From a bacterium (GTDB lineage: Bacteria > Zhuqueibacterota > QNDG01 > JAGLOF01), in NCBI GenBank assembly GCA_016934955.1, contig JAFGRY010000001.1, positions 1 to 54,166 on the forward strand: 54,166 bases of DNA, read 5' to 3'. The notes under the pieces are model-generated. The model did not search any database. It was not told where the DNA came from and saw nothing but the letters and a program-made list of their open reading frames with translations. Shown here piece after piece: positions 44,121 through 53,361 of this stretch. A program made the translations under genes and the position numbers. Every line of letters begins with the position of its first letter. The first letter of the stretch is position 1.

Positions 44121-45455
44121 ATGAAACGGTTGGTTTCTTTACTGGTTTTAATCACGCTGATCGGCGCTGCCGGCCGCCTGCAGGCACAGGAAGGGGCCCT
44201 GACCCTGGAAGAGTGCGTGGCGATCGCGCTTGAGCACAATCCTGATCTGGTGCGGGGACGGTTTACCCTTAAGATGGCGGGGAAAGACGTCACGGTGGCA
44301 ATGTCGAATTTTCTGCCTTCGGTTTCGGCGAGCATGGGATACAATCATTCCGTACTTGGTCCCTCTTCCGTGACGAGAATAGATCCCACCACCGGTATCC
44401 CGGTGCCGCTGCAGCCGATGGAAATCAAGTCCTGGTCTTCGAACGCGGGACTGAGCGCGAACATCACTGTATTCAACGGCGGCTACAACATTTACAATTA
44501 CAAACAGAGCAGGCATCTCGCACAACAGGCGGAGCATACGTTTGTCAATACCCGGCAGACAGTACTCTATACGGTAAAGGAGCGGTACTACAACCTGCTC
44601 AAGGCCGAGAAGCTGCTGGAAGTGGCGGAAGAGACCCTTAAATCCTCTGAGGAATCGTTCAAGAAGGCTAATGTCCTCTATGAAGTCGGCAAGGCATCGA
44701 AGTCGGACGCATTGAAGGCGAGAGTCCAGATCGAATCGGACCGGCTCTCTCTCATCCGGGCGGAGAACAGCCTGGCCATCGCCCGGGCGTCGCTGAACTA
44801 CGTGCTCGGATTTGATGTCGATAAAGTGATAAAAGTGGTCGACAATCTCGAGGTGCCGGAAGTCGAGCTCGCATATCCGGACGCGATGGCCAATGCCGTT
44901 ATGAACCATCCGCAGCTGAAAAGCAGTGAACTTGGTCTGCTGGCCGCAAAAGACGGGGTGGGCATGGCGGTTTCCCGGTTTCTGCCGCGTCTGGGAGCAT
45001 TTTACGGCTATTCCTGGCGTAACGAGGCATTTAAACAAATCAATAATATGTTCGATTCCGATTACAACTGGTATGCCGGTTTTTCTCTTTCTTTGCCGGT
45101 TTTTTCCGGATTTTCGCGAAACGCCATGCTTAGCAAAGCCAAGCTGAACCGAAACTATGCTGCAGAAAGTGTGGATCAGATACGGCGAGAGATCGCGCTT
45201 GAGGTGAAGCAGGCGTATTTTGAGATTCAACAGTCAAAGCGGGCGATCGAAGTGGCTGAGAGCGCCCTGGAGGCCGCGGAAGAGGACCTGAAGCTCAATC
45301 AGGAGCGCTACAGTCTGGGAGCGGGCACGATGCTCGATCTGATCAACGCGCAGGTGTCATACACGACCGCGAAGAGCGATCGTATCCAGTCTCTCTATAC
45401 CTACAAATACGCGATAGCCAGACTGCAGAAAGCGATGGGATTACTGGAAAAATAG
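44121..45455 (+). CDS. TolC-family outer-membrane efflux channel
   Basis: The 444-residue protein has a signal peptide ending near LQAQ and two similar halves of the TolC fold: LTLEECVAIALEHNPDL at the start and an equivalent DAMANAVMNHPQLKSSE after residue 250. Long helices (VEETLKSSEESFKKANVLYEVGK-like) and strands with FSLSLPVFSGFSRN fit the periplasmic tunnel and barrel. It would form the outer channel for the MacAB-like pump encoded next. The frame is open further upstream, but AGGAAGG precedes ATG 44121. Confidence 0.92.
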   Translation: MKRLVSLLVLITLIGAAGRLQAQEGALTLEECVAIALEHNPDLVRGRFTLKMAGKDVTVAMSNFLPSVSASMGYNHSVLGPSSVTRIDPTTGIPVPLQPMEIKSWSSNAGLSANITVFNGGYNIYNYKQSRHLAQQAEHTFVNTRQTVLYTVKERYYNLLKAEKLLEVAEETLKSSEESFKKANVLYEVGKASKSDALKARVQIESDRLSLIRAENSLAIARASLNYVLGFDVDKVIKVVDNLEVPEVELAYPDAMANAVMNHPQLKSSELGLLAAKDGVGMAVSRFLPRLGAFYGYSWRNEAFKQINNMFDSDYNWYAGFSLSLPVFSGFSRNAMLSKAKLNRNYAAESVDQIRREIALEVKQAYFEIQQSKRAIEVAESALEAAEEDLKLNQERYSLGAGTMLDLINAQVSYTTAKSDRIQSLYTYKYAIARLQKAMGLLEK

Positions 45456-45485
45456 GATTCGATACTATTTGAGGGAGTTGATGGC

Positions 45486-46700
45486 ATGAAAAAGTCGGCA
45501 AATAAAAAAGTATTCATTTTCATCGGCGTTATTGTCGTCCTGGCAATCATCGTTGTCAGTAATTTGAAAAAAAGCGGACCCAAGGTCACGGTACAGACTG
45601 AAAAAGTCAAGCGGGGGCGTATCGTTGCCACGGTGTCGGGATCGGCCCGCATCCAGCCCGAGGTGCAGGTAAAGATCTCGGCGAAAGTGAGCGGTCAGAT
45701 CATGGATCTCGCGGTTGAAGAAGGCGATTATGTTCAGAAAGGACAGTTCCTGGTGCAGCTCGATCCTGTCGCCTACCGGGCCGCTGTAGACCAGTCACAG
45801 TCCAATCTCGACTACGCCGAAGCAGGCTATAAAAAGGCGGAAAGCGAATATGAGCGCGCACAGGCGCTGTTCGAAAACAACCACAGTTCCAAGGCAGAAC
45901 TGGAGATCGCGAAATCAACCTACGAGCAGAGCAAGGCGCAGGTCGAACAGAGCCGGGCCTCTCTGGAACAGGCCAAGGACAATCTTGAAAAAACCACCAT
46001 TTATGCACCGATGGCCGGAACCGTCAGCCAGCTCAACAAAAAGGCGGGCGAGATGGCAATGGGTTCCCAGTTCACCCTCGATGTCATCATGATCGTTGCT
46101 GATCTCACGAAAATGAGGGCGGAGACCGAGATCGACGAAAATGACATCGTTGCCGTTACCCTGGGAGATTCAGCGAATATCGAAGTCGATGCGTTTCCCG
46201 ATTCGGTATTCAAGGGAATCGTCACGGAAATCGCGAATACCGGCACCACCCAGGGGCAGGGGACCCAGGCCGAAGTGACCAACTTTCTCGTCAAGGTGGC
46301 GATGGTCGATCCTCCCGCCCGGCTGCGTCCCGGGATGAGCGCCACGGTCGATGTGATAACCGAAACCCGTCAAAACGCCCTGAGTATTCCCATTCAGTGC
46401 CTTACCGTGCGCGCGCCGCTCACCGAGAAGAGCGAATCAGCGGATTCGACGCAGGCGATGCCCGCGACCGGTTCCGAGGAAAACATTCAGGTCGTTTTCC
46501 GGATCGAGGACGGAGTGGCCAAACAGGTGCCGGTGACCGTTGGCATTTCCAGTGAACGCGATTACGAGGTAATTGAAGGGCTGGAAGAGGGCCAGGAGAT
46601 CGTCAGCGGCAGCTACCGGGTGCTCTCGAAGGAGCTCAAGGACGGCACCGCCGTAACCGTGGACAACAAGGCGGTTAAAATAGGTGATGAGACGAATTAG
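45486..46700 (+). CDS. MacA-like periplasmic adaptor (HlyD / RND-type membrane fusion protein)
   Basis: The 404 residues start with a transmembrane anchor (FIFIGVIVVLAIIVV). A lipoyl domain half QIMDLAVEEGDYVQKGQFLVQLD, a long coiled-coil hairpin (about 85-160), the second half TIYAPMAGTVSQLNKKAGE and beta-barrel domains follow. The adaptor links the inner-membrane ABC parts to TolC. It lies 30 bases after tolC and 27 before the ATPase gene. Confidence 0.92.
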   Translation: MKKSANKKVFIFIGVIVVLAIIVVSNLKKSGPKVTVQTEKVKRGRIVATVSGSARIQPEVQVKISAKVSGQIMDLAVEEGDYVQKGQFLVQLDPVAYRAAVDQSQSNLDYAEAGYKKAESEYERAQALFENNHSSKAELEIAKSTYEQSKAQVEQSRASLEQAKDNLEKTTIYAPMAGTVSQLNKKAGEMAMGSQFTLDVIMIVADLTKMRAETEIDENDIVAVTLGDSANIEVDAFPDSVFKGIVTEIANTGTTQGQGTQAEVTNFLVKVAMVDPPARLRPGMSATVDVITETRQNALSIPIQCLTVRAPLTEKSESADSTQAMPATGSEENIQVVFRIEDGVAKQVPVTVGISSERDYEVIEGLEEGQEIVSGSYRVLSKELKDGTAVTVDNKAVKIGDETN

Positions 46701-46727
46701 CAGCGCAGCGTTTTCAAGGAGCATACT

Positions 46728-47405
46728 ATGTTAATCGATTTAAAGAAAATCACGAAAGACTACCATGTCGGAACTCAGACGGTGCACGCGCTGCGCGAGA
46801 TCAATCTTGGGATCGATTCCGGTGAATATGTGGCGATCATGGGTCCATCAGGATCGGGAAAATCGACGCTGATGAACATCCTCGGCTGTCTCGATACCGC
46901 CACGGAAGGCATCTACAATCTCAACAAATCGAATGTCAGCGAGCTCAACGATGACCAGCTGGCCGAGATCCGCAACCGCGAGATCGGGTTTGTGTTTCAG
47001 ACGTTCAACCTGCTGCCGCGGGCGACAGCGCTGCATAATGTGGAGCTCCCCCTGATTTACAAGGGCGTGTCCGCCGCAGACCGGAAAAAGCGAGCCGAGG
47101 CGGCCCTTGATAAAGTCGGGCTGTCGGACCGTATGACCCACCGTCCCAATGAACTGTCCGGCGGTCAGCGCCAGCGGGTGGCGATCGCCCGGGCGCTGGT
47201 AAATGACCCTTCCATCATTCTGGCCGATGAGCCCACCGGAAACCTCGATACCCGTACGGGTGACGAGATCATGGAAATGTTCGAAGCCCTTCATGACGAG
47301 GGCAATACGATCATCATGGTCACCCATGAAGAGTACATCGCCGAGCATTCCGACCGGATCATTCGCCTGCGGGACGGACTGATCGAACGGGATGAAGCCG
47401 CCTGA
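46728..47405 (+). CDS. MacB/LolD-type ABC transporter ATPase
   Basis: The 225-residue ATPase has Walker [10 protein letters not shown] (about 40), the Q-loop in [23 protein letters not shown], the signature LSGGQRQR (about 144), Walker B ILADEPTG and the switch histidine in MVTHE. The sequence matches the MacB/FtsE/LolD group. In E. coli MacB the ATPase is fused to the permease; here it stands alone and must serve one or both separate permeases in the operon. Confidence 0.94.
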   Translation: MLIDLKKITKDYHVGTQTVHALREINLGIDSGEYVAIMGPSGSGKSTLMNILGCLDTATEGIYNLNKSNVSELNDDQLAEIRNREIGFVFQTFNLLPRATALHNVELPLIYKGVSAADRKKRAEAALDKVGLSDRMTHRPNELSGGQRQRVAIARALVNDPSIILADEPTGNLDTRTGDEIMEMFEALHDEGNTIIMVTHEEYIAEHSDRIIRLRDGLIERDEAA

Positions 47406-47422
47406 AAAGGGCCGGAGGCCGC

Positions 47423-48643
47423 ATGAGATCGTGGATTGAAATAGTGGAAGGGGTCAAAATCGCGCTGGGAGCGATCCGCACGAACAAGCTGCGGAGCTTT
47501 CTGACGCTCCTGGGTATTATCATGGGAGTGTCAACCGTGATCGGCATCTCTTCGCTCACCCAGGGACTCGACAAGACGGTTGGAGAAGAACTTTCCACCC
47601 TTGGATCGGATATTCTCTACGTTGCAAAGTTCCCATGGACGGAGCGGATAGATTTCGAGGAGTATCGCAACCGTAAAGACATCACCATGAGAGAAGTGGA
47701 GGCGCTCAAGGAACGGGCCACGCTGGCCGTGGGCGTATCGCCGTCCGTCGATGCGACCCGTACCGTTAAATACAGGAATAAATCACTGGAAAACGTCTCT
47801 ATCTCCGGCACCGATGAAGTAAAAACGGGCAATGTTTATCCGGTTCTGGGCCGGGATCTCACCGCTGCCGACTGCGAGCATCGCCGGAGCGTCTGCGTGA
47901 TCGGCTGGGATGTCGCCGAGAATCTTTTTGAAGACAAGGATCCCATCGGGCAGCGGATCAAGATATCGGGACACACCTTCAGAGTGATCGGCGTTTTGGA
48001 AAAACAGGGTGATCTTTTCGGGATGAACCAGGATCAGAGTCTGAAAATTCCCATTGGTGTTTTCTTCAAGCTGTTCGGGCACCGCCGCAGCATTACCATC
48101 CAGATTAAAGTGGCGGATCCCCTTGTCCTGGAAGAAGCGAAGGACGAGATCAGGGGCATTCTCCGTCAGGTACGCAAGGTCAAGCCCGGTGAGCCCGATA
48201 ATTTCGGGATCAACCAGATGGATATGATCATGAATTTATACCGCAGCCTCACCGGAGGACTCTACGCCGCGGCGATCGGTGTGGGGGCCATCTCGCTGCT
48301 GGTCGGAGGGATCGGCATTATGAATATCATGCTGGTATCCGTAACCGAGCGGACGAAAGAGATCGGTATCAGAAAAGCCATCGGCGCCAAGAGGCGCAAT
48401 CTGCTCTGGCAGTTTCTCATCGAGGCGGTGACCATCAGTGTTGTGGGCGGTATAATCGGGGTGATCATCGGCTTCGGGCTGGGCAAACTGGTCGCGGCCA
48501 TTTCGCCGCTGCCTGCGACGGTGACGCTGTGGTCTGTTCTGCTCGGCCTCGGGTTTTCATCGAGCGTCGGCATTTTCTTCGGCATATATCCTGCAAGCAA
48601 GGCGGCAAAACTGGATCCAATCCAGGCACTTCATTACGAGTGA
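47423..48643 (+). CDS. MacB-like ABC permease (first of two)
   Basis: The 406 residues begin with the cytoplasmic and first transmembrane stretch KLRSFLTLLGIIMGVSTVIG. A large periplasmic MacB_PCD domain (about 45-265) and the FtsX core follow, with GGIGIMNIMLVSVTERTKEIGIRKAIGAKRR and two more helices. The C-terminal PASKAAKLDPIQALHYE is typical. It would form a mechanotransmission-type pump with the ATPase, adaptor and TolC. Confidence 0.92.
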   Translation: MRSWIEIVEGVKIALGAIRTNKLRSFLTLLGIIMGVSTVIGISSLTQGLDKTVGEELSTLGSDILYVAKFPWTERIDFEEYRNRKDITMREVEALKERATLAVGVSPSVDATRTVKYRNKSLENVSISGTDEVKTGNVYPVLGRDLTAADCEHRRSVCVIGWDVAENLFEDKDPIGQRIKISGHTFRVIGVLEKQGDLFGMNQDQSLKIPIGVFFKLFGHRRSITIQIKVADPLVLEEAKDEIRGILRQVRKVKPGEPDNFGINQMDMIMNLYRSLTGGLYAAAIGVGAISLLVGGIGIMNIMLVSVTERTKEIGIRKAIGAKRRNLLWQFLIEAVTISVVGGIIGVIIGFGLGKLVAAISPLPATVTLWSVLLGLGFSSSVGIFFGIYPASKAAKLDPIQALHYE

Positions 48644-48674
48644 GCACGGATCTGCATGGTACAAGGAGACTATA

Positions 48675-49022
48675 ATGGAAATTGTAGAGAGTAAGAAAGG
48701 CGCTTTTACGGTTCTGGCGCTGCACGGCGAGCTGATGGGGGGCGAGGAGGCGCAGCCGTTCCAGCAGAAGATTTATGAAGCGGTTGAAAACGAAAAGCTG
48801 AACGTGATTCTCGACATGGAACACGTGAAATGGATGAACAGTTCCGGACTGGGCATGATCATGGGTGCCTTGACGACCCTGCGCAGTGGAGGCGGCGATC
48901 TCTGCATGATCAATGTTTCCGAGCGGGTCAGGAGGCCGATCGAAGTCACCAGGCTCGACAGTGTGATCCGCATATACGCCAGTCTGGAAGAGGCTGCGGG
49001 CAGTTTCAGTGAGGAGGAATGA
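48675..49022 (+). CDS. STAS-domain protein (anti-sigma-factor-antagonist-like)
   Basis: The 115 residues form a single STAS domain: FTVLALHGELMGGEEA, then VILDMEHVKWMNSSGLGMIM, where the serine of NSSGL matches the phosphorylated serine of SpoIIAA/RsbV. Such proteins bind anti-sigma kinases or transporter partners. Inclusion inside an efflux operon, with a GAGGAGGA site overlapping its 3' end for the next gene, suggests joint expression with the pump. Confidence 0.86.
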   Translation: MEIVESKKGAFTVLALHGELMGGEEAQPFQQKIYEAVENEKLNVILDMEHVKWMNSSGLGMIMGALTTLRSGGGDLCMINVSERVRRPIEVTRLDSVIRIYASLEEAAGSFSEEE

Positions 49023-49023
49023 G

Positions 49024-49593
49024 ATGGCTGATTTGAACCGAGACGAAGTACTGAAAAAAATCGAGACCGGAGATTCTCTCGCCAATCTCAATCTTGCTCA
49101 GATCGATCTTTCATACGCCAGTCTTAAAGGGTGTGATCTCAGCGGGGCAAATCTCAGCGGGGCACACCTGCAGAACGCGAATCTCGAGAAGGCCGTGCTC
49201 AAGGGTGCGAATCTGACCCACGCGTTTCTGTTCGGAGCCAATCTGGTCGAAGCGGACCTTGAGGGAGCGAATCTGGAGAATACGAATCTTCAGGACTCCA
49301 ATCTGGCAAACGCCTCCCTGAAGGGGGCGCGCATGTCCCGCATTTCTCTCTTCGGCGCTGCCCTCGAGGGCGGGAATCTGGAAGGAGCGGATCTGTCGCA
49401 CGGGAAACTGAAACGGGCCCGGCTGACGGGCGCGAATCTCAGGGGTGCCGTGCTGAAGGGAACCCACCTGCAGCGGGCTGTCCTGAAAAACGCCGATCTT
49501 ACCGGCGCTGACCTGGAAGGCGCGAACCTGAAGAACGCCGATGTCAGCGGGGCGGTATTGAAAGACGCCAATATGAACGGGTGCATACAGTAG
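49024..49593 (+). CDS. Pentapeptide-repeat protein
   Basis: From about residue 22 to the end, the 189-residue protein is made of A(D/N)LxG-type pentapeptide repeats, for example LSGANLSGAHLQNANLEKA. These repeats fold into a right-handed quadrilateral helix. The first 20 residues (ADLNRDEVLKKIETGDS) are a short cap. No signal or membrane segment is seen. Some family members (Qnr, MfpA) mimic DNA and protect gyrase, but most have no known role. ATG 49024 follows GAGGAGGA, two bases after the STAS stop. Confidence 0.9.
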   Translation: MADLNRDEVLKKIETGDSLANLNLAQIDLSYASLKGCDLSGANLSGAHLQNANLEKAVLKGANLTHAFLFGANLVEADLEGANLENTNLQDSNLANASLKGARMSRISLFGAALEGGNLEGADLSHGKLKRARLTGANLRGAVLKGTHLQRAVLKNADLTGADLEGANLKNADVSGAVLKDANMNGCIQ

Positions 49594-49621
49594 CGACACA
49601 AGGAATCCGAGGTCTGTCTGA

Positions 49622-50845
49622 ATGAATTTTAAAGAAAGCATTCTTATCGCCCTGGGAGCGTTGAGGGCCAATAAACTCCGGTCTCTTCTTACCCTGCTGG
49701 GGATCGTGCTCGGCGTGATGACCGTAATCAGCACCACAACGATCATCGAAGGCATCAATGCCAGTTTCAGGAAGGAGATGGAGATCATCGGCAGCAACAC
49801 CTTCTATGTACGGAAATTTCCGGCTATCGTCACGGGCCATGAACAGGAAAAATACCGTAACCGGAAGGAGGTCACCATCGAACAGGCTGAGGCTATCCGT
49901 GAACGGGCCACGCTTGTCAGCTACGTGGAGCCCGAATCCTTCACCGGCGGCCACCGTGTTCGCTACGGGGGAGAACGGACCAATCCCGATGTCACCATCA
50001 TGGGAAGCGGTGTCGGATTTCAGGTGCTCAACGGCCGGTTTATCGACGAGGGGCGGTTCATTCGGGAAATGGACATCAGGGCTAATAGAAAGGTCTGCGT
50101 CATCGGCCTGGATATTGTCGAAAAGCTGTTCCCGTTTGAAGACCCCATCGACAAAGATATCAGGGTCGGTCCGGAAAAGTTCAGAGTGATCGGTGTGCTG
50201 GAAGAGAAAGGGAATACATTCGGCCAGAGCCAGGACAATATGGTGATAATGCCCTACACAACCTTCCGTAATGTATTCGGCAAGGATCAGTTCATCCAGA
50301 TAGCCATTCAGGCGAAAGATCCGGAACAGCTGGCCCAGACGATCGATGAGGTTGTGGGCATTATGCGGGTTGAACGCAAGGTCAGGCCCGGCCAGGACAA
50401 CGATTTTGAAATTCTCACCCGGGATTCGATCATGGATACCTACAATCAGATCACCGGCGTGATTTTCGCCGCCGCGGTCGGCATTGCCATGATCTCCCTG
50501 CTGGTGGGGGGTATCGGGATCATGAACATCATGCTCGTGTCGGTGACGGAGCGGACACGCGAGATCGGTATTCGAAAATCGATGGGCGCGAAAAAACGGG
50601 ACATCCTCTGGCAGTTTGTTGTGGAGGCGGTGGTGCTGGCCGCTTTCGGCGGGCTTGTGGGCATCGCGGTTGGACTGGGCATCGGTGAACTGATCGGAGC
50701 CGTCACTCCTCTGCCGGCGGCTGTGCCGGTCTGGGCAGTGATTACCGGTCTGGTGTTTTCTTCAGCCGTGGGTATGTTTTTCGGGATATTCCCGGCCGCG
50801 AAAGCGGCAAAGCTCGATCCCATCGTCGCTCTCAGGGCTGAGTAA
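49622..50845 (+). CDS. MacB-like ABC permease (second of two)
   Basis: The 407 residues mirror the first permease: KLRSLLTLLGIVLGVMTVIS, a periplasmic domain, GGIGIMNIMLVSVTERTREIGIRKSMGAKKR and a C-terminal PAAKAAKLDPIVALRAE. The two share clear sequence similarity along their length, so they probably arose by duplication and may form a heterodimer around one ATPase. It is the last gene of the operon. Confidence 0.92.
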   Translation: MNFKESILIALGALRANKLRSLLTLLGIVLGVMTVISTTTIIEGINASFRKEMEIIGSNTFYVRKFPAIVTGHEQEKYRNRKEVTIEQAEAIRERATLVSYVEPESFTGGHRVRYGGERTNPDVTIMGSGVGFQVLNGRFIDEGRFIREMDIRANRKVCVIGLDIVEKLFPFEDPIDKDIRVGPEKFRVIGVLEEKGNTFGQSQDNMVIMPYTTFRNVFGKDQFIQIAIQAKDPEQLAQTIDEVVGIMRVERKVRPGQDNDFEILTRDSIMDTYNQITGVIFAAAVGIAMISLLVGGIGIMNIMLVSVTERTREIGIRKSMGAKKRDILWQFVVEAVVLAAFGGLVGIAVGLGIGELIGAVTPLPAAVPVWAVITGLVFSSAVGMFFGIFPAAKAAKLDPIVALRAE

Positions 50846-50863
50846 AATCCTGCCGCATCTTCA

Positions 50864-50897
50864 GGCCGGTACAGAAGAGTGTACCGGCCGTTTTTTT
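50864..50897 (+). terminator. Intrinsic terminator of the efflux operon
   Basis: A nine-base stem (GGCCGGTAC with GTACCGGCC) and an eight-base loop are followed by seven T. It lies 19 bases after the second permease. Confidence 0.93.
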
Positions 50898-50972
50898 ATA
50901 TTTACCGCTTGATTTTCTTCGCTATTATCATCATTTTAGTAAAATCTAACCAAATGGGGATCATGGCGGTTT

Positions 50973-52004
50973 ATGTCGATCGCACGCCGTAAAAATGAAC
51001 ATGTGCTCATCTGCCTGCGTGAGGACGTGGAATTTGTCCGCAAAACCGCCGGTTTTGAGCAGTATGACTTTGGGCACTGCGCGCTGCCCGAAATCGATTA
51101 TGATACCGTTGACACCGGCATCGAATTCCTCGGACGCAGGCTTTCGTTTCCCTTTATGATCTCCGCTCTCACCGGCGGCTCAAAGGAAACCGGGAAGATC
51201 AACCAGGTCATCGGAGAGCTCTGCAATGAATTCGATATCGCCGCAGGACTCGGCAGTCAGCGGGCCATGCTGGAGGATGAGGCCGCGATCTCGAGCTATA
51301 CCGTGGTGCGCAAAGCGGCTCCCCGGGGCGTCATTATCGGCAATATCGGTGCCGCCCAGATCAGGCGGGACGATGCTCCGGACCTGGTGAAGCGGCTGGC
51401 GGAAACGGTCGGGGCCGACGCCATGGCGATCCATCTCAATCCGCTGCAGGAGATTCTGCAGCCCGAGGGGAACCGTGATTTTACAGGCGTGTTTCAGGCG
51501 CTGGAGAATCTGAGGCGGGCGCTGGAAATCCCGCTCATCGTCAAGGAGACAGGGTGCGGTATCTCCCCTGATCTGGTTGCTCGTTTCACTGAGTGCGGTA
51601 TCGACTATATCGACGTGGCGGGGGCCGGGGGCACCTCCTGGGCTGCGGTGGAGATGATGCGGACATCCGACGACACCGAATCCGTTTTTCGGGAATGGGG
51701 TATCCCGACTGCCGAGTGCATCGAGGCCGGCGCCGCCGTCCCCAATGCGAGGATCATCGCCTCGGGCGGGATCCGGAGCGGACTCGATCTGGCAAAAGCG
51801 ATCGCGCTGGGAGCGGTGCTGGGGGGCGCGGCCCTGCCCGTGCTGCGGGCGGTTGCCGGCGGCAGTAACGAGGAAGGCCGCCGGTTGATCGGGAAATGGA
51901 AACGGGAGTTCACGTCGGTCCTCTTTCTCACCGGAGCGGCGAATGTCGCCACATTCAGGGCGAACAGCCGCATCAGACCCTCTTTTACCCGGGAAACAAG
52001 ATGA
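50973..52004 (+). CDS. fni: Type 2 isopentenyl-diphosphate delta-isomerase (FMN)
   Basis: The enzyme interconverts IPP and DMAPP using reduced FMN. The 343 residues show the type 2 signatures in order: ISALTGGS, GLGSQR, IGNIGAAQ, HLNPLQE, VKETGCGIS, DVAGAGGTSW and ASGGIRSGLD. The ATG at 50973 is used; two upstream ATG codons lie in other frames or hit a stop. Its stop overlaps the prenyl synthase start (ATGA), so the two act and are expressed together. Confidence 0.95.
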   Translation: MSIARRKNEHVLICLREDVEFVRKTAGFEQYDFGHCALPEIDYDTVDTGIEFLGRRLSFPFMISALTGGSKETGKINQVIGELCNEFDIAAGLGSQRAMLEDEAAISSYTVVRKAAPRGVIIGNIGAAQIRRDDAPDLVKRLAETVGADAMAIHLNPLQEILQPEGNRDFTGVFQALENLRRALEIPLIVKETGCGISPDLVARFTECGIDYIDVAGAGGTSWAAVEMMRTSDDTESVFREWGIPTAECIEAGAAVPNARIIASGGIRSGLDLAKAIALGAVLGGAALPVLRAVAGGSNEEGRRLIGKWKREFTSVLFLTGAANVATFRANSRIRPSFTRETR

Positions 52005-52978
52005 ATCCTCATGCTGAATTAACCGTCCTGAAAGATCTGGTGGAAGAGCGTATCGGCACTATATTCGCCCGCCAGAGTCCCGAAAGCCTCTATGATCCCA
52101 TGGCCTGGGTGATGAAGGCCGGGGGAAAGCGGCTGCGACCGCTGCTGGTGATGCTCAGCTGCCGCAGCGTCGGCGGCACCGTCGAAGACTGCATCGACGC
52201 CGCCCTGGCCGTGGAAATTCTCCACGCCTTTACCCTGGTGCATGACGATATCATGGACAATGACGAGACCCGCCGCGGGCTGCCCACGATCCATAAAAAG
52301 TGGAACGACGCGACGGCGATCCTCGCCGGCGACGGACTGGTGACCAAGGCGTACCAGATACTGCTGCAGAACGGCAATCATGTCCGGGAGGTGCTGAGCA
52401 TATTCACCGACGGGCTGATGGAGCTCTGCGAGGGCCAGGCCCTGGACAAGGAGTTCGAAGACCGGGATGGTGTCTCCATGGAGGAATACCGGGAGATGAT
52501 TCGAAAGAAAACCTCCCGTCTCATCGAGGTCGCGTGTGATATCGGGGCCGTGCTGGGAGGCGCCTCGCAGGAAGAGCGCCGGGCCCTGCATCGGTTTTCT
52601 TCGGCGCTGGGCGAGGCGTTCCAGATCCAGGACGATCTGCTCGACCTGACGACGGACGAAGCCGTCAGCGGCAAGCCGCAGGGCAGTGACATCAGCGAAC
52701 GGAAGAAGACCTTTCTGACCATACATTTTCACGAGCACGCATCGGCCGCGGACAGGACGGCCTTTGCGGAATATTACGGAAGCGGCACGCTCTCCGCCGC
52801 TGACAGGGAGAGCGTGATCAGGCTTCTCAACAACGCGGGATCGATCGAGGCGGCACAGGCGGAAATCGCCGCCCTGGCGCGGTCGGCGGTCGAGGGCCTT
52901 GGGCGGCTTCCCGGGGAAAATGAGGGCAAAACGCTGCTTCTCCACCTCGCGGAGCAGATACAATACAGAAATAAGTAA
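52001..52978 (+). CDS. Polyprenyl diphosphate synthase (FPP/GGPP type)
   Basis: The 325-residue protein carries GGKRLRP, the first aspartate-rich motif LVHDDIMDND with ETRRG, and the second motif FQIQDDLLDLT, all needed for trans-prenyl chain elongation. Chain length cannot be read with confidence. It is translationally coupled to the IPP isomerase, giving a two-gene isoprenoid unit. The frame is open upstream, but the overlap start and family length support ATG 52001. Confidence 0.93.
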   Translation: MNPHAELTVLKDLVEERIGTIFARQSPESLYDPMAWVMKAGGKRLRPLLVMLSCRSVGGTVEDCIDAALAVEILHAFTLVHDDIMDNDETRRGLPTIHKKWNDATAILAGDGLVTKAYQILLQNGNHVREVLSIFTDGLMELCEGQALDKEFEDRDGVSMEEYREMIRKKTSRLIEVACDIGAVLGGASQEERRALHRFSSALGEAFQIQDDLLDLTTDEAVSGKPQGSDISERKKTFLTIHFHEHASAADRTAFAEYYGSGTLSAADRESVIRLLNNAGSIEAAQAEIAALARSAVEGLGRLPGENEGKTLLLHLAEQIQYRNK

Positions 52979-52994
52979 CAATAAAAAAAAGCAC

Positions 52995-53023
52995 TTGACA
53001 TTCGGTTGAAAATAGTGTATCAT
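52995..53023 (+). promoter_or_regulatory. Near-consensus promoter of the initiator tRNA gene
   Basis: TTGACA (52995-53000), a 17-base spacer and TATCAT (53018-53023) lie 13 bases before the mature tRNA 5' end, so the primary transcript would have a very short leader. Confidence 0.82.
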
Positions 53024-53035
53024 GTTGCCACATAT

Positions 53036-53106
<71 letters not shown>

Positions 53107-53108
<2 letters not shown>

Positions 53109-53151
53109 CAACACAAAAAGGGCATACGTTAGTATGCCCTTTTTATGTTGT
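53107..53151 (+). terminator. Intrinsic terminator of tRNA-fMet
   Basis: A long inverted repeat (ACAACACAAAAAGGGCATAC against its complement, one mismatch) with a four-base loop contains a stem followed by TTTTT at 53140-53144. It begins at the tRNA 3' end. Confidence 0.9.
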
Positions 53152-53197
53152 AGATGATGCGGAAGATTTGAACCTATGGCACCGGAGGTGGCATTAG

Positions 53198-53307
53198 AGG
53201 GTCAATCGCGCGGTGCCCGCGTGATGCGGGCACCTTTATAATGTCTTTTCAATACGCAGACATCGGCGCAGTTTTTCGCGCCGATGTCAATCCTGCCCCC
53301 GCTACTA
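53198..53307 (+). repeat. 110-bp repeat, copy A, with twin-hairpin insert and tRNA-fMet 3' relic
   Basis: This 110-base unit recurs at 53669-53778 with about five mismatches. Its centre (53206-53286, 81 bases) carries two hairpins, GGTGCCCGC/GCGGGCACC and ACATCGGCGC/GCGCCGATGT, and is flanked by TCAA on both sides. To the right, TCAATCCTGCCCCCGCTAC equals the 3' end of the tRNA-fMet gene. The left flank is not clearly tRNA-like in this copy. Confidence 0.85.
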
Positions 53308-53310
53308 GAG

Positions 53311-53339
53311 AAAAGGGTCACGGATTAGTGATCCTTTTT
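53311..53339 (+). terminator. Terminator hairpin after tRNA relic A
   Basis: An 11-base stem (AAAAGGGTCAC with GTGATCCTTTT, one G-U pair), a six-base loop and a final T run directly follow the tRNA 3' relic, as the true terminator follows the intact tRNA, but with a different sequence. Confidence 0.8.
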
Positions 53340-53361
53340 CATTTGAAACAGGAGGTTTCTT

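Noticed and set aside
53165..53205. Reverse tRNA T-arm-like sequence (ATTTGAACC) left of repeat A
   Set aside because: Only nine or ten bases match and no cloverleaf forms around them.
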